From: Pyronema omphalodes
Lineage: Eukaryota > Ascomycota > Pezizomycetes > Pezizales > Pyronemataceae
Assembly: GCA_024516155.1 (NCBI GenBank)
Contig: JAJJXM010000096.1
Span: 62,001 to 126,000, forward strand
Length of the DNA stretch: 64,000 nucleotides
Direction: 5' to 3'
The first letter of the stretch is position 1. Every line of letters starts with the position of its first letter. Below the pieces are notes generated by a model. The model had not been told where the DNA came from, did no database searches, and saw nothing but the letters and a program-made list of their open reading frames with translations. Position numbers and translations under genes: made by a program. Positions 1-9,944 of this stretch are shown here, piece after piece.

Positions 1-50
1 TCTGGGTTTTCTGGGTCTTCTGGGTTCTCTGGGTTTTCTGGGTCTTCGTT
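1..50. repeat. short imperfect TCTGGGTT-type simple repeat
   Basis: The left edge consists of repeated TCTGGG followed by TTTT, TCT or TTC units. It continues out of the window. There is no coding interpretation. Confidence 0.7.
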
Positions 51-383
51 CCGCGTTGGGTGTCGTACACAGGACGCAATCAAATATCAGAATCCGTATC
101 CACGGTTACTGACGACAGGCAGCGCGGGGTTTTCGGCGGCGAGGAGGGCGGCGGCGGGTTAGGTAAGGCTGGTAAGTTGGGAATGGGCAAGGGTTTGTGG
201 GCTTGGGAAATCACAGGTGAGTTTGGCGAGATGGGATATCACAAGGGAACTTTTGTAGATAGGATTGTGGTAAATAGAAACTTGATTGCGTGAAGAAATA
301 AACTACATACAAATTTCCTCCTCTTATACTTGTTCCTTCATGACTCGTGACTCAGCATTCTCCGCCTGCGGAGAATGCTCCCA
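51..383. other. unassigned sequence with a perfect 12-bp-arm palindrome
   Basis: No gene is recognised. Around 275-300 a stretch (TTGATTGCGTGAAG followed by AAATAAAC) resembles the part of the Ty3 LTR seen near 29610-29630, so this could be a strongly diverged LTR, but the rest does not align by eye. A perfect inverted repeat with 12-bp arms (AGCATTCTCCGC) and a 2-nt loop lies at 354-379. Confidence 0.35.
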
Positions 384-715
384 ATGCTAACCGCCGTGAT
401 AACTACATACATGACCAACATTCCCCAACATTTGCCAACCGCCGTAATTCCAAATAAGAAAGCAAGATAACTAAACGCCGTAATTCCAAATAATAATAAT
501 AACAAGGAAAGAGTACATACCAAAAGAGATAACTACCGGCTAACCGCCGTGATTCCAAATAGCAAAGAAAGAGTACATACCGAAAGAGATAACTTCCTGG
601 CTAACCGCCGTAATTCCAAATAGTAAAGAAAGAGTACATACCAAAAGAGAGAAGTAAAAGATTCCAACATTTTCCTAGCCGCCGTGATACCTAAAAGAAA
701 TCCAAATAAGAAATA
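384..715. repeat. degenerate tandem repeat, unit about 61-66 bp
   Basis: The phrase CTAACCGCCGTRATTCCAAA recurs near 386, 434, 473, 539, 600 and 676, usually followed by AAAGAAAGAGTACATACC and AAAGAGATAACT. Spacing is 61 bp between the two best units (539 and 600) and 66 bp before that; outer units are shorter and decayed. This is minisatellite-like structure, possibly inside a transposon UTR. No open frame of note. Confidence 0.75.
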
Positions 716-883
716 ACTCCGAACATATGAAAATCCTCGGCAAGGGGCCCAGCCCCTTGCCCTAACCCTATCCCTTCACTTCATGACAGCGTAGCAGGTT
801 GCTAGGGTGATGACGATCACCCATAGCCCTGCGGTGGTGACGGCGGAGGCCAGGAGCATGTCACGGGAGCGTTGTGACACGAA
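716..883. other. unassigned sequence upstream of the LINE-C breakpoint
   Basis: There is no homology to the LINE-C copies before about 884. A minus-strand frame ending at 776 would encode a short hydrophobic C-terminus, but no start or domain supports a gene. This is probably the pre-insertion target sequence. Confidence 0.3.
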
Positions 884-889
884 CCACGG

Positions 890-1270
890 AAGGTCACCGA
901 GTTCTTCTCCGCCAGGCCCCCTGACCAGTGTTGCAGGTGCCAGAAGTTTGGCCACCACCACGCAACGTGCCCGGCCGACAACGGCCCTACCTGCGCTATA
1001 TGCGCCGCCGTACGCCCCACGGAATACCACTTCTGTGGAGAATGCCCCAAACAGAAGGGCAGGAAGTGCATCCACACCGTTTACAGATGCTCGAACTGCG
1101 TAGCCGCAGGGAATGCTGACACCCAACACGCCGCGTACAGCACGAAATGCCCAGTACAGGTAGGAATAGTGAGAGAGGCATGGCAGAAAAACCGCCCGGA
1201 CACCACCTACGACAACATTCCTGCCGAAACCAACCCCATCGCTGATACCACCATGACCGCCGACGAATAG
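890..1270 (+). pseudogene. LINE-C ORF1 C-terminal fragment with CCHC zinc knuckles
   Basis: The frame beginning KVTEFFSAR matches the last 130 or so residues of ORF1 in C-b and C-c. It contains a CX2CX4HX4C knuckle (CCRCQKFGHHHATC) followed by two further Cys/His clusters, as expected for a retrotransposon nucleic-acid-binding ORF1 protein. It ends ...TMTADE and TAG at 1268-1270. The ORF2 start codon that overlaps this stop in C-b is changed here (ACG in place of ATG), so ORF2 could not be translated in the normal way. The N-terminal three quarters of the protein is missing through the 5' truncation. Confidence 0.85.
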
Positions 1271-1271
1271 A

Positions 1272-4200
1272 CAACATTCATCAGCGGCGACCCTCCGCAT
1301 CGTGTCCCACAACACGAATCGCTGCACCACCGCCCTCACGACGCTGCTGAACACAGCAAGCGCTTCCACCGACATCATTCTTGTCCAAGAAGTAAACGTC
1401 AAGGACCCCAAATTTGCTATAACCCACCCCAACTTCATTCTTTTGCTCCCCCCCCGCGGCTACCACAAAGTCAACCGGACCGCCGCTTACGTCTCTTGTT
1501 TAAACCCGCACATCAGCGTCACTGCTCGACCAGATGTTACCGAAGACCCGGACCTACAAGTCCTCGAGGTCCGCACACCCCTAATACCCCCCTTCTATTT
1601 ACTTAACATATATAACGAAAGTGACCCGATCTCCAAACTATACACCCTGCCCGGAGCCCTCACCCTCCTCATCCTCCCTCGCCGATGTGTAGTCACGGGT
1701 GACCTCAACGCGCACCATCGGTTGTGGGATTCCAACACTAGCAGGAGAGCCCGAGCAGACGAGCTCGTGGAACTAAACGAAACCCACCACTGGAGTCTGG
1801 CGAACGTCCCCGACGTCCCGACCCACCAGTACAAGGACGGCTCTGGCTCGTCGGTTCTGGACCTAACCCTGACATCCCCCGCGATGACAAGGGAACTCAC
1901 AAACTGGGCAGTCGATGACGACCTGGCTACGGGTTCAGACCACGAGGTCATCCGCTGCCAACTGACATCTCTCCACCCAGACCACACCACCGCTACCCCC
2001 CACCACCCAGCGACTCAACTGGCAAAAAACGGACTGGGACACCTTTTCCAGGGAGCTACAGACCCTCGCCGAGGCCAGTCACCCATACTGGACATACCTC
2101 CACGCAAACCCTTCTGCGAGTAACCTGGACGAATGGCCGCCCTCCTTCGGGACTCCATTCAAACAGCTGCCCAAAAGGCGACACCCACCCTCACTCCAAC
2201 TCCTCACTCGAAGAGGTGGTGGACGGAGGAACTACGCACGACACACCGGAACATGCAGAGCGCAAGAAACAGGTGGAAATCAACTCGCCTCCCGGTCCAT
2301 CATGCAGAGTACAAACGCCTCCGAAACACCCATTACTGCAGAGTACGACATGCAAAGGACTCACTATGGAAAGAATACTCGGCCGCCGCAGAAGGCCCTG
2401 ATGTCTGGGCTGCCTTCAGATACACAAACCCCCGACGCGCCCAACTGACCCCCCCAATAAAAACCCAGGTAGGTGGGGTAGACAAGGTACACGTTGATTT
2501 CGAAGGCAAAGTAAACGCCTTTCAGGCGCTTTTCCCACCCCCCCCCCCCCCCGCTGCCCCTCCGACTCAAATCCCCCCCAGGCACCCCATCATCCCCTGG
2601 CACACATTCACCGCCGAAGAAATATGCCACGCTATTTACTCCTCCTCCCCCACGAAAGCCCCCGGTCCCGACATGATAACGTTCGCATGCCTAAGGAGAG
2701 CCTACGATGCAATCCCCAAGGTGTTCGAGGCGCTGTATGCAAGGTTAGGTGACAAAGGATACCATCCGAGTTGCTGGCGTGAAGCAACGACGGTGGTTAT
2801 CCCGAAACCGAATAAAGCTGTCTATAGCGCAGTTAAGGCCTATCGACCCATCGCGTTGCTGAACTGCATGGGGAAAATCTTAGAAAAACTTATGGCGACC
2901 CGGCTCAGCCTTATGGCGGAGTCACACAACATAGTGCATGCAGACCAGATAGGCGGGCGCCCCAAACGCTCGGCTATCGACGCTGCAATGGCCCTAATGC
3001 CCGAGGTCGAAGCGAATGCGGGGCGCCGCATGGTAACCTCCGCGCTATTTTCAGATGTGCGAGGGGCCTTTGACAATGTCTCCTCCGCGCGCCTCCTCAC
3101 GACAATGCGCACACTGGGCTGCCCAACTGCAGTTATCTCCTGGTGTTCGACTTTCCTAAGTGAAAGGACGACAGCCCTATCATTCGACGGACGAACAGAT
3201 ATACAACGACCTATTAGGACGGGCATCCCCCAAGGTTCCCCGGCGTCGCCCATTCTATTCCTCATCTACCTACGCCCTCTATTCGACAAACTACAAACGA
3301 CTCACCCCACGTTATGGACCCCGAGCTACATGGACGACGTAGCTCTCGTCGCACCTGGACGTACCAGAGAAGAGAATGCTCGCGAACTGGAAGCTGCGGC
3401 TTGCACCGCCTTCGACTGGGCCCAAGCAAATGCCGTAGCATTTGATGATTCGAAATCGGAGCTGCTGCACTTTCACCGCTCCCGCACTGACACACTCACC
3501 GACGCCATAAACGTACGCTTGCCAAACGGAACCATCATTGCCCCAGGGACGAAAGGAGGACGGACGGACGTGGTTCGGTGGATTGGAATATACTTTGACA
3601 GAAAACTCTCCTTCTCATATCATGTAAAAACGAGACTGACGGCCGCCGCTAGGTCCCTCAACGCCCTCCGAAGCCTTGTCTGTCACGAAACAGGTTTGTC
3701 CCCGTCTGTGACGAGAACACTTTACATAGCGTGTGTGCTGTCTAGGTCCGACTTTGGTTCCGAGATCTGGTGGACGGGGCAAAAAAGCCTCGCCAATTTA
3801 CTACAAATGCAACAAAACTCTGCCCTCCGCCGAATTCTGAACGCTTTCACCTCGACACCAATCATAGCTCTACACAACGAAGCAGCTATCCCCCCGGTTT
3901 CAGTCCGCCTACACAACCGCACTCGCAAATACGTCCTTCGTCTCCTCTCTCTTCCCCCCAACCACCCCGTCGTCAGACGCTGCCCCTCCTCCTTCCCCGT
4001 TCCCGCTCACTTCCACTCCTCCATCTGCAGCCCATACGAGTATGACTATCAATGGCAGTCACCGGGCACCGCCCCCTCCCGTCTCGTCACTATGCTCCGC
4101 GCCGTCAGCAAGTGGGTACTCCCTCACGACATCATTGAAAACACATCGCAACCCAATCCCGCCCCATGGGAATGCCCCCGCCTCAAAATCAACATCACCT

Positions 4201-5271
4201 CCCTCCTGAAGCCAGATGCAGCTACAGCACACACCACACTGCTCCAGACCCTCCGCGCAGACCCCCGCAACATTATCGCATACACTGACGGTTTGCAACT
4301 AAACGGAAGAACCGGAGCGGGATATTGCATCACCGACGGCCTACCTCGCCGAGTGGAAGAACTTATCCCAATGGGCAATACAACCGAAGTATTTGACGCT
4401 GAGCTTAGAGCGATACACGACTGCCTCATGACCTGCCAAAAAACCATCACCCTCAACAGACACACCCGCCGCAAAATACACATATTTACCGACAATCAAG
4501 CAGCCATCCTTCGCGCCTCCCGCTCCTCCTACGGTCCCGGCCAGGAACTCACCCTCTCGATTCTCACGACGGCGTCCGCCCTTCACCGCTCCGGATCATC
4601 CGCAACTCTACATTGGCTCCCCGGCCACACAGCCATCCCTGGGAACGACACCGCCAATCTCCTGGCAAAAACAGCTACCTCCATTAACCCCACCGCGCCA
4701 CCCCCGATTTCCCTCTCCTGGATTAGACGCCAGGTACGAGAGCAGTATGTTACTGACTGGGTGGACTGGTACTCTTCATCACCAAAACCCAAGACGTACG
4801 ACGCCCCCCACCGCAAAAGACTCGACAGCGCATACACTACCGTCCCGCGAAACATATCGACGGCCATACTGGGACTCCGCACGGGCCATGGCTATCTTCT
4901 GGACTGCCTAGCACACCCCCCCCACCGCCAAATACCCCTCCCGCTCCTGTCATTGCCCACTGCACCCCCCACAAACTCCCAAGCACCTAATCCGCTCATG
5001 CCCAAACTTTAACAAACAGCGGACTGAACTACGCCACACACTGCACATCCCCCGACGACGCCAACTGACTCTCCCCACGATCTTGTATACGACTGCCAGC
5101 ACGGAAGCTCTGTCCACCATGATCTCGGACACCAAGGTGGCGACCGCCGAATGGGCACACGCGAAGTTGAGTACTCACCCCGCAGAAGAGGACACCCCCC
5201 ATACACTGACGACTGGCTGGGTGATGCTGCTGGACCTAACGGACGAGCACGCGGAAACCCACGATAACTAA
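1272..5271 (+). pseudogene. LINE-C ORF2: endonuclease, reverse transcriptase, RNase H (frameshifted)
   Basis: The frame covering 1302-2020 encodes an APE-type endonuclease: SHNTNR, the catalytic Glu in LVQEVNV, GDLNAHH, SVLDLT and the SDHE motif. A frameshift near 2020-2140 moves into the frame of 2133-5012, which carries the reverse transcriptase (motif A SDVRGAFDN, GIPQGSPASP, motif C YMDD near 3330), then RNase H (AYTDG, the Glu in EVFDAELRAI, FTDNQAAI, LPGHTAIPGND). A second frameshift near 4910, in a C run, leaves the C-terminal CCHC region and tail in another frame, ending with a stop at 5269-5271. The RT and RNase H catalytic residues are intact, so decay is recent or limited to indels, but this copy cannot make full-length ORF2 protein. 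Confidence 0.93.
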
Positions 5272-5318
5272 TGAAAAAAAAAAAAAAAAAATATAAAAAA
5301 AAAAAAAAAAAAAAATAA
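5272..5318 (+). repeat. internal poly(A) directly after the ORF2 stop
   Basis: About 19 A residues, a short TAT, and about 21 more A residues immediately follow the ORF2 stop, roughly 770 bp before the true 3' end. C-b has the same feature in reverse complement at about 12713-12731. It looks like a fossil tail followed by an added 3' module. Confidence 0.85.
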
Positions 5319-6087
5319 TATATAGGTATATAGACGACGAGTAGGGTGAATGGGGGTCGAGTGGAAGCGGGGACGCTGTCGGAAGGAGAGGAACGAGGAC
5401 GGGAGGAAGAGAAGGCGGGAGAGAGGAGATGCAGGAGATGAGGAGCGAGGCAAAGGGGGCAGGAGGAGCAACGGGGGGACGAGGAGGGGTTACTTTTCCT
5501 GTTTTCTTTTGTTTCTTTGGAGGCGGTCAAGGGCACCATGAGATGGGCGGGGAGGCGACGATGAAACGGCGTGCGGGAAAGGAGGACAGAGACGGTGACG
5601 AGTGAGGGGTGATGATGCGCGGAGGTAGAGAAGGAGAGGAGGCGCGGACGGGAGGGAGCAGCGGAGGGGGGTGAGTGGGGGAGAGCAGAGGAGTTGAGGA
5701 CGCGGACGGAGAGCGGGGAGAGAGGGGAGGCGAGGGGACGGTGGCCTGGAGGAGTTACTCTTTCTTTTGTTCTGTTTGTGCTTTGTGGAGGAAATAAAGG
5801 CTGAAAAATGGTTAAAAATGGCAGGGGAAGGGTGGAGGAAATGGGGGATCGACCCGGCGAGGTGGCCTCCGAGCGCACAGGGCTCCTTGGAACTGACGAC
5901 GCTAGATGAAAAACTGCACGGCGAGACTTGGGAGACTACACTCCCACCCACATTGACAGTTCTGGGGCTTACCCAGTGGGGACCTGGCATCACCCCCAGG
6001 TCCCTAACATTGTATTTGAATTGTAGATTCCGCCATAACCTTACGGTTGGATGCGTGTATGAATAAATAAATAAATAAATAAATAAA
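5319..6087 (+). other. LINE-C 3' UTR with purine-rich tract, 3' module and (AAAT)n tail
   Basis: About 400 bp is almost purely G/A-rich on this strand, followed by the conserved box TTTGTGGAGGAAATAAAGG (about 5784-5802), a moderately variable 230 bp, the hairpin at 6036-6049, and AAAT repeats from about 6062 to 6087. The same module ends C-b and the minus-strand NORF copies. The AATAAA inside the box is too far from the tail to be the end-forming signal. Confidence 0.85.
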
Positions 6088-6107
6088 TTCACGCCGCCGC
6101 CTGCAAG

Positions 6108-6638
6108 TGTCAGGGACTTGAACGGAAGTTTGAACGACACGCTGAACACTACCGGGGCAACCGGACTAGGCTAGGCTGCGGCAGCCGAAAGGAGAACAAG
6201 GACCGAAGTGCTCGACAAACGGTCGGCACACTGAACAAGGTCAAGGACAGGGACAAGAATGACGTAAGTCTTGCGACTAAGAAAGGTTATGGATTCTTAT
6301 AAAGGTCACAAAAGAGACACAAGACGTTCGATGGAGAACTCAGTTGACAGGGAGGCAAGCCTCCCCATTTACGAAGGGCGGCCAGCACTCTTGCTGGGCC
6401 GTCAACCAACATCGCTACATGATCCGGCTTTCCATTCTCCATCATCCGACCTGCAACGCCACAGCTCCTACAGCTCGTGGTACGTCATCCATTATCAATC
6501 GATCATCAACTTCAGCGGCACGGCACACAACAACAACACAACACGGCACAACGACACAACGACAACAACAACAGAACGACAACAGCAACACAATGGCAAC
6601 GAAACAACACAACAACTTGTCAGCTGTGTGCCGTTACA
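6108..6638 (-). repeat. LTR2 family LTR, minus orientation (531 bp)
   Basis: Reading the minus strand, it starts TGTAACGGCACACAGC and ends TCCCTGACA, matching start and end of the split plus-strand LTR2 copy (TGTCACGGCACACGGC ... CCCTGACA). The outer 5 bp differ between sides (GCAAG left, GTACC right), so it is not a clean solo LTR. The 20 bp between it and the C-a tail (6088-6107) is unassigned. Confidence 0.75.
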
Positions 6639-6734
6639 GTACCCCCCCGTTAGGCTCGAGTTCCTACGAGACGAGAAGGCTTGTCTGGGTACAGTTGGTG
6701 AAACCGTTCGGGGGCCTCGGTTTCTGATGGGTTC
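6639..6734. other. 96-bp spacer between head-to-head LTR2 copies
   Basis: It separates the 5' ends of the minus LTR2 (6638) and the plus LTR2 (6735). I recognise no motif apart from a C7 run. Confidence 0.5.
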
Positions 6735-7452
6735 TGTCACGGCACACGGCTGACGAGCCGTTGGAACACGGCAACGGCGACCCCCCCCCCTGCGTTCTCA
6801 ACAACGAGCACCGAAACCCCCGGTTTTCTCATCGGATTCGGATTCGCAGCACTCTGTTACGTTATTCTCTAAGTTTTCAGGGAATTCTACGTTGTTTTTG
6901 TTGACTTTTGTCGCAAAATCAGAGTTTTCACGAGTTTTGGCTTACCCCACCTCGCGAAATGTCGCCAAAACAACGACAGAACAACGCCCAACGATCGAAA
7001 CGGTCCGAAAACGCGTACAATGTTCTAGCCGACCTTCCTCATGATGGATCTAATCCTACATTTGATGAAAGAGATGGAAAGGTTGATGAAGTCGTTGGAA
7101 ACATCGCTGAAAAGCTCTTCCAGAGCTTTTATTTATTTATTTATTAACTCATACACGCATCCAACCGTAAGGTTATGGCGGAATCTACAGTAAATACAAA
7201 ATTAAGAAACCCGGGTGTTAGGCCAGGCTCTCACTGGGTATGCCCCAGAGCTTGTCGTTAGGGTGTGGGGTTGTAGACCCCCAAATCTCGTTGTGCTTTT
7301 GTTCGTCAAGCGTCGTCTGTTCCAGGAGCCCTGTACGCTCGGAGGCCACCTCGCCGGGTCGTTCCCCCATTTCCTCCACCCTTCCCCTCCCATTTTTAAC
7401 CATTTTTCCGCCTTTATTTCCCCCACAAAGCAAAAACAAAACCAAAGCAAAG

Positions 7453-8901
7453 TTAAACAGCCGCCGGGCCACCTACGCCCCCACTCTCCTCCCCCCTCTC
7501 AACTCCTCCGCCGGTGTCTCCTGACTCTTTGCCCTTTGAAACACCCGGGCCCGCCCTGCCCCTCTTCTCCTCCCCTCTCTCCCCTTCTCCCTCCTTCTTC
7601 CTCAGCCTTCTCGCTGCCCCGCCTCGCCTCTCTCCCCTTCTTGTCGGTGGTGTTGTAAGTCCAAGATTGCCATTCCCAAGCACAATCTGGACGTTGATGC
7701 CTCCGCTCTTGACGACTTCTGCCCAAGTCTTCTTTGCGGAGGGGGTTGTCTGTCTGGGTTGGTGGGTATTCTTTCCCCTTCCACCATTCTTCGTTGTAGG
7801 GGTCTTGCTGGGTGTCGCTGCCGTAGGTCTCGTCTCCTGCGCTTTCATCTTTTTCTTCTGCGTAGCCTTCGCCTCCACAGTCTTCCATCCGTTCGTCTCA
7901 GCAGGGGCAGTGCTTGGGGCGTCGGGTAGCGGTGTGTCCTGAGCAGATGAACTGTCAGGGTGAGGTTCCGGTGTCGCATCGGATGACGTGATCGCGAGGA
8001 GAGGTAGGGGGGACATAGGCTTGAGGGCATCAAGCTTGTCCTGGGCGGCGGTAGTCGCATGTTTTGAGTGCATCAGGCTTCGCACCGGTGATGCCGTTCT
8101 CGGTTTGTGGTTCACCGGTCGTCTGTTTGTCGGTGAGGTGGGTTCGGTGTTCTGGTCGCTTCCCCTTCGCTTTCTCTTGCCAGGAGGGTTGCGAACAGCG
8201 TCCAGGACATCCTGAATGTCATGTTGGACGACAGAGAGCTGCATAGTCATCTCTTCCATCGCTGAGGAAGAGGCCGTGAGGTTCGGTGAGGGGGGAGCCG
8301 AAATGACTTGTTGCTGTTCGTCGATTTTCTTCGTCAGGGCGGCCACAGCAGCCTCGAGAGCTGCTGTTTCGCCCTGTGTAGAGTCGTATGCTGCGCGCAG
8401 CTTCGCATTTTCGCCGTGCAGGTCGTTGAGTTTCGCCAGAACGGCGTCAAGCCTGTCGTTGATGTGGTCGCTTATGTCGCACATCTTCTCTTCGACTGTG
8501 TCGAAGCGGCGGTGAGTCTCTCTGTTGTCCTGGTTCACACCTAACAACGTGAGGGCACTGATCCGGGAGTGGTTCGCTGCCAATGATCTGTCCAGGCGCG
8601 CTTCATCGCGTGCTCCATATTCTTCAAGGATGAACTTGATCATTTCATGGCGCCAGATATACAGCGATCGGGTAGTTGTGTCTTGTTGCTGGTCTGTTGA
8701 AGCCGAAGGAACTGGTGATCCTGCCAAGACCACGTTCTGGAGGGGTTCTCCAGCACTGTTTCCATCAACTTCATCAACTATTCCATCTCTTCCATCAAAA
8801 GTAGGCTTAGATCCATCATGAGGAAGGTCGGCTAGAACATTGTACGCGTTTTCGGACCGTTTCGATCGTTGGGCGTTGTTCTGTCGTTGTTTTGGCGACA
8901 T
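7453..8901 (-). CDS. NORF protein, complete frame (type m1), about 482 aa
   Basis: The ATG at 8901 (MSPKQRQNNAQRSKRSENAY) follows a conserved leader that is also open but begins without ATG. The order is a basic N-terminus; an acidic linker; central module m1 (WRHEMIKFILEEYGARDEAR ... VNQDNRETHRRFDTVEEK); a coiled coil (LNDLHGENAKLRAAYDSTQ and a following heptad-rich stretch with LTKKIDEQQQ); KRKRRGSDQN, a likely NLS; a Pro/Ser/Thr-rich linker; WKTVEAKATQ; KTWAEVVKSGGINVQIVLGN; and an Arg/Gly/Glu-rich tail ending GGPAAV. No RT, endonuclease or CCHC motif. It is likely a nucleic-acid-binding ORF1-type protein. The open frame looks intact even though the locus is recombinant. Confidence 0.75.
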   Translation of the reverse strand: MSPKQRQNNAQRSKRSENAYNVLADLPHDGSKPTFDGRDGIVDEVDGNSAGEPLQNVVLAGSPVPSASTDQQQDTTTRSLYIWRHEMIKFILEEYGARDEARLDRSLAANHSRISALTLLGVNQDNRETHRRFDTVEEKMCDISDHINDRLDAVLAKLNDLHGENAKLRAAYDSTQGETAALEAAVAALTKKIDEQQQVISAPPSPNLTASSSAMEEMTMQLSVVQHDIQDVLDAVRNPPGKRKRRGSDQNTEPTSPTNRRPVNHKPRTASPVRSLMHSKHATTAAQDKLDALKPMSPLPLLAITSSDATPEPHPDSSSAQDTPLPDAPSTAPAETNGWKTVEAKATQKKKMKAQETRPTAATPSKTPTTKNGGRGKNTHQPRQTTPSAKKTWAEVVKSGGINVQIVLGNGNLGLTTPPTRRGERRGGAARRLRKKEGEGERGEEKRGRAGPGVSKGKESGDTGGGVERGEESGGVGGPAAV

Positions 8902-9104
8902 TTCGTGAGGTGGGGTAAGCCAAAACTCGTGAAAACTCTGATTTTGCGACAAAAGTCAACAAAAACAACGTAGAATTCCCTGAAAATTCAGAGAATAACG
9001 TAACAGAGTGCTGCGAATACGAATCCGATGAGAAAACCGGGGGTTTCGGTGCTCGTTGTTGAGAATGCAGGGGGGGGGGTCGCCGTTGCCGTGTGGTGTT
9101 CGCT

Positions 9105-9944
9105 TTTTGAGTGCATCAGGCTTTGCACCGGTGATGCCGTTCTCGGTTTGTGGTTCACCGGTCGTCTGTTTGTCGGTGAGGTGGGTTCGGTGTTCTGGTC
9201 GCTTCCCCTTCGCTTTCTCTTGCCAGGAGGGTTGCGAACAGCGTCCAGGACATCCTGAATGTCATGTTGGACGACGGAGAGCTGCATAGTCATCTCTTCC
9301 ATCGCTGAGGAAGAGGCCGTGAGGTTCAGTGAGGGGGGAGCCGAAATGACTTGTTGCTGTTCGTCGATTTTCTTCGTCAGGGCGGCCACAGCAGCCTTGA
9401 GAGCTGCTGTTTCTCCCTGTGTAGAGTCGTATGCTGCGCGCAGCTTCGCATTTTCGCCGTGCAGGTCGTTGAGTTTCGCCAGAACGGCGTCAAGCCTGTC
9501 GTTGATGTGGTCGCTGATGTCGCACATCTTCTCTTCGACTGTGTCGAAGCGGCGGTGAGTCTGTCTGTTGTCCTGGTTCACACCTAACAACGTGAGGGCA
9601 CTGATCCGTGAGTGGTTCGCTGCCAATGATCTGTCCAGGCATGCTTCATCGCGTGCTCCATATTCTTCAAGGATGAACTTGATCATTTCATGGCGCCAGA
9701 TATACAGCGATCGGGTAGTTGTGTCTTGTAGCTGGTCTGTTGAAGCCGAAGGAACTGGTGATCCTGCCAAGACCACGTTCTGGAGGGGTTCTCCAGCACT
9801 GTTTCCATCAACTTCATCAACTTTTCCATCTCTTCCATCGAAAGTAGGAGTAGATCCATCATGAGGAAGGTCGGCTAGAACATTGTACGCGTTTTCGGAC
9901 CGTTTCGATCGTCGGGCGTTGTTCTGTCGTTGTTTTGGCGACAT
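9105..9944 (-). pseudogene. NORF protein N-terminal part (outer element of N2), truncated
   Basis: It starts MSPKQRQNNARRSKRSENAY at 9944, carries module m1 and the coiled coil, and breaks at PVQSLMHSK, where the second NORF begins. The frame then runs into the 5' UTR of the inner element and stops near 8988. It is nearly identical to 24317-25156 in N4. Two unlike changes (for example SLNL here, SPNL there) show the copies have diverged slightly. Confidence 0.8.

Larger units (their letters stand above)
884..6087 (+). mobile_element. LINE-C copy C-a, 5'-truncated non-LTR retrotransposon
   Basis: The order is the zinc-knuckle end of ORF1, a complete but frameshifted ORF2 (endonuclease, RT, RNase H, C-terminal CCHC), a run of A residues, a purine-rich 3' UTR, the GGAAATAAAGG box near 5790, the hairpin TAACC-TTAC-GGTTG (6036-6049) and an (AAAT)n tail. 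Truncation inside ORF1 is the usual outcome of incomplete target-primed reverse transcription. I could not find a clear TSD; the left junction was placed where similarity to copies C-b and C-c stops. Confidence 0.9.

Noticed and set aside
384..715. CRISPR-like array
   Set aside because: Units are contiguous degenerate tandem repeats without unique spacers of constant length, and the genome is eukaryotic.
776..1438. Minus-strand 220-codon open frame ending in a hydrophobic segment
   Set aside because: Most of it is the reverse complement of LINE-C ORF1 and ORF2; only the last 35 codons lie outside the LINE and they show no domain.
5793..5803. AATAAA in the conserved 3' box as the polyadenylation signal
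   Set aside because: It lies 260-330 bp before the tail in all copies, too far for cleavage at the observed end; it is more likely part of a recognition element.
5009..5878. Pro/Ser-rich 289-codon minus-strand frame
   Set aside because: It is antisense to the purine-rich LINE-C 3' UTR and runs through poly(T); it is a low-complexity artefact.
7514..8800. Plus-strand open frames opposite NORF genes (also at 22726 and 24471)
   Set aside because: They recur only as antisense shadows of the NORF ORF, are explained by its codon composition, and have no independent start context or motif.
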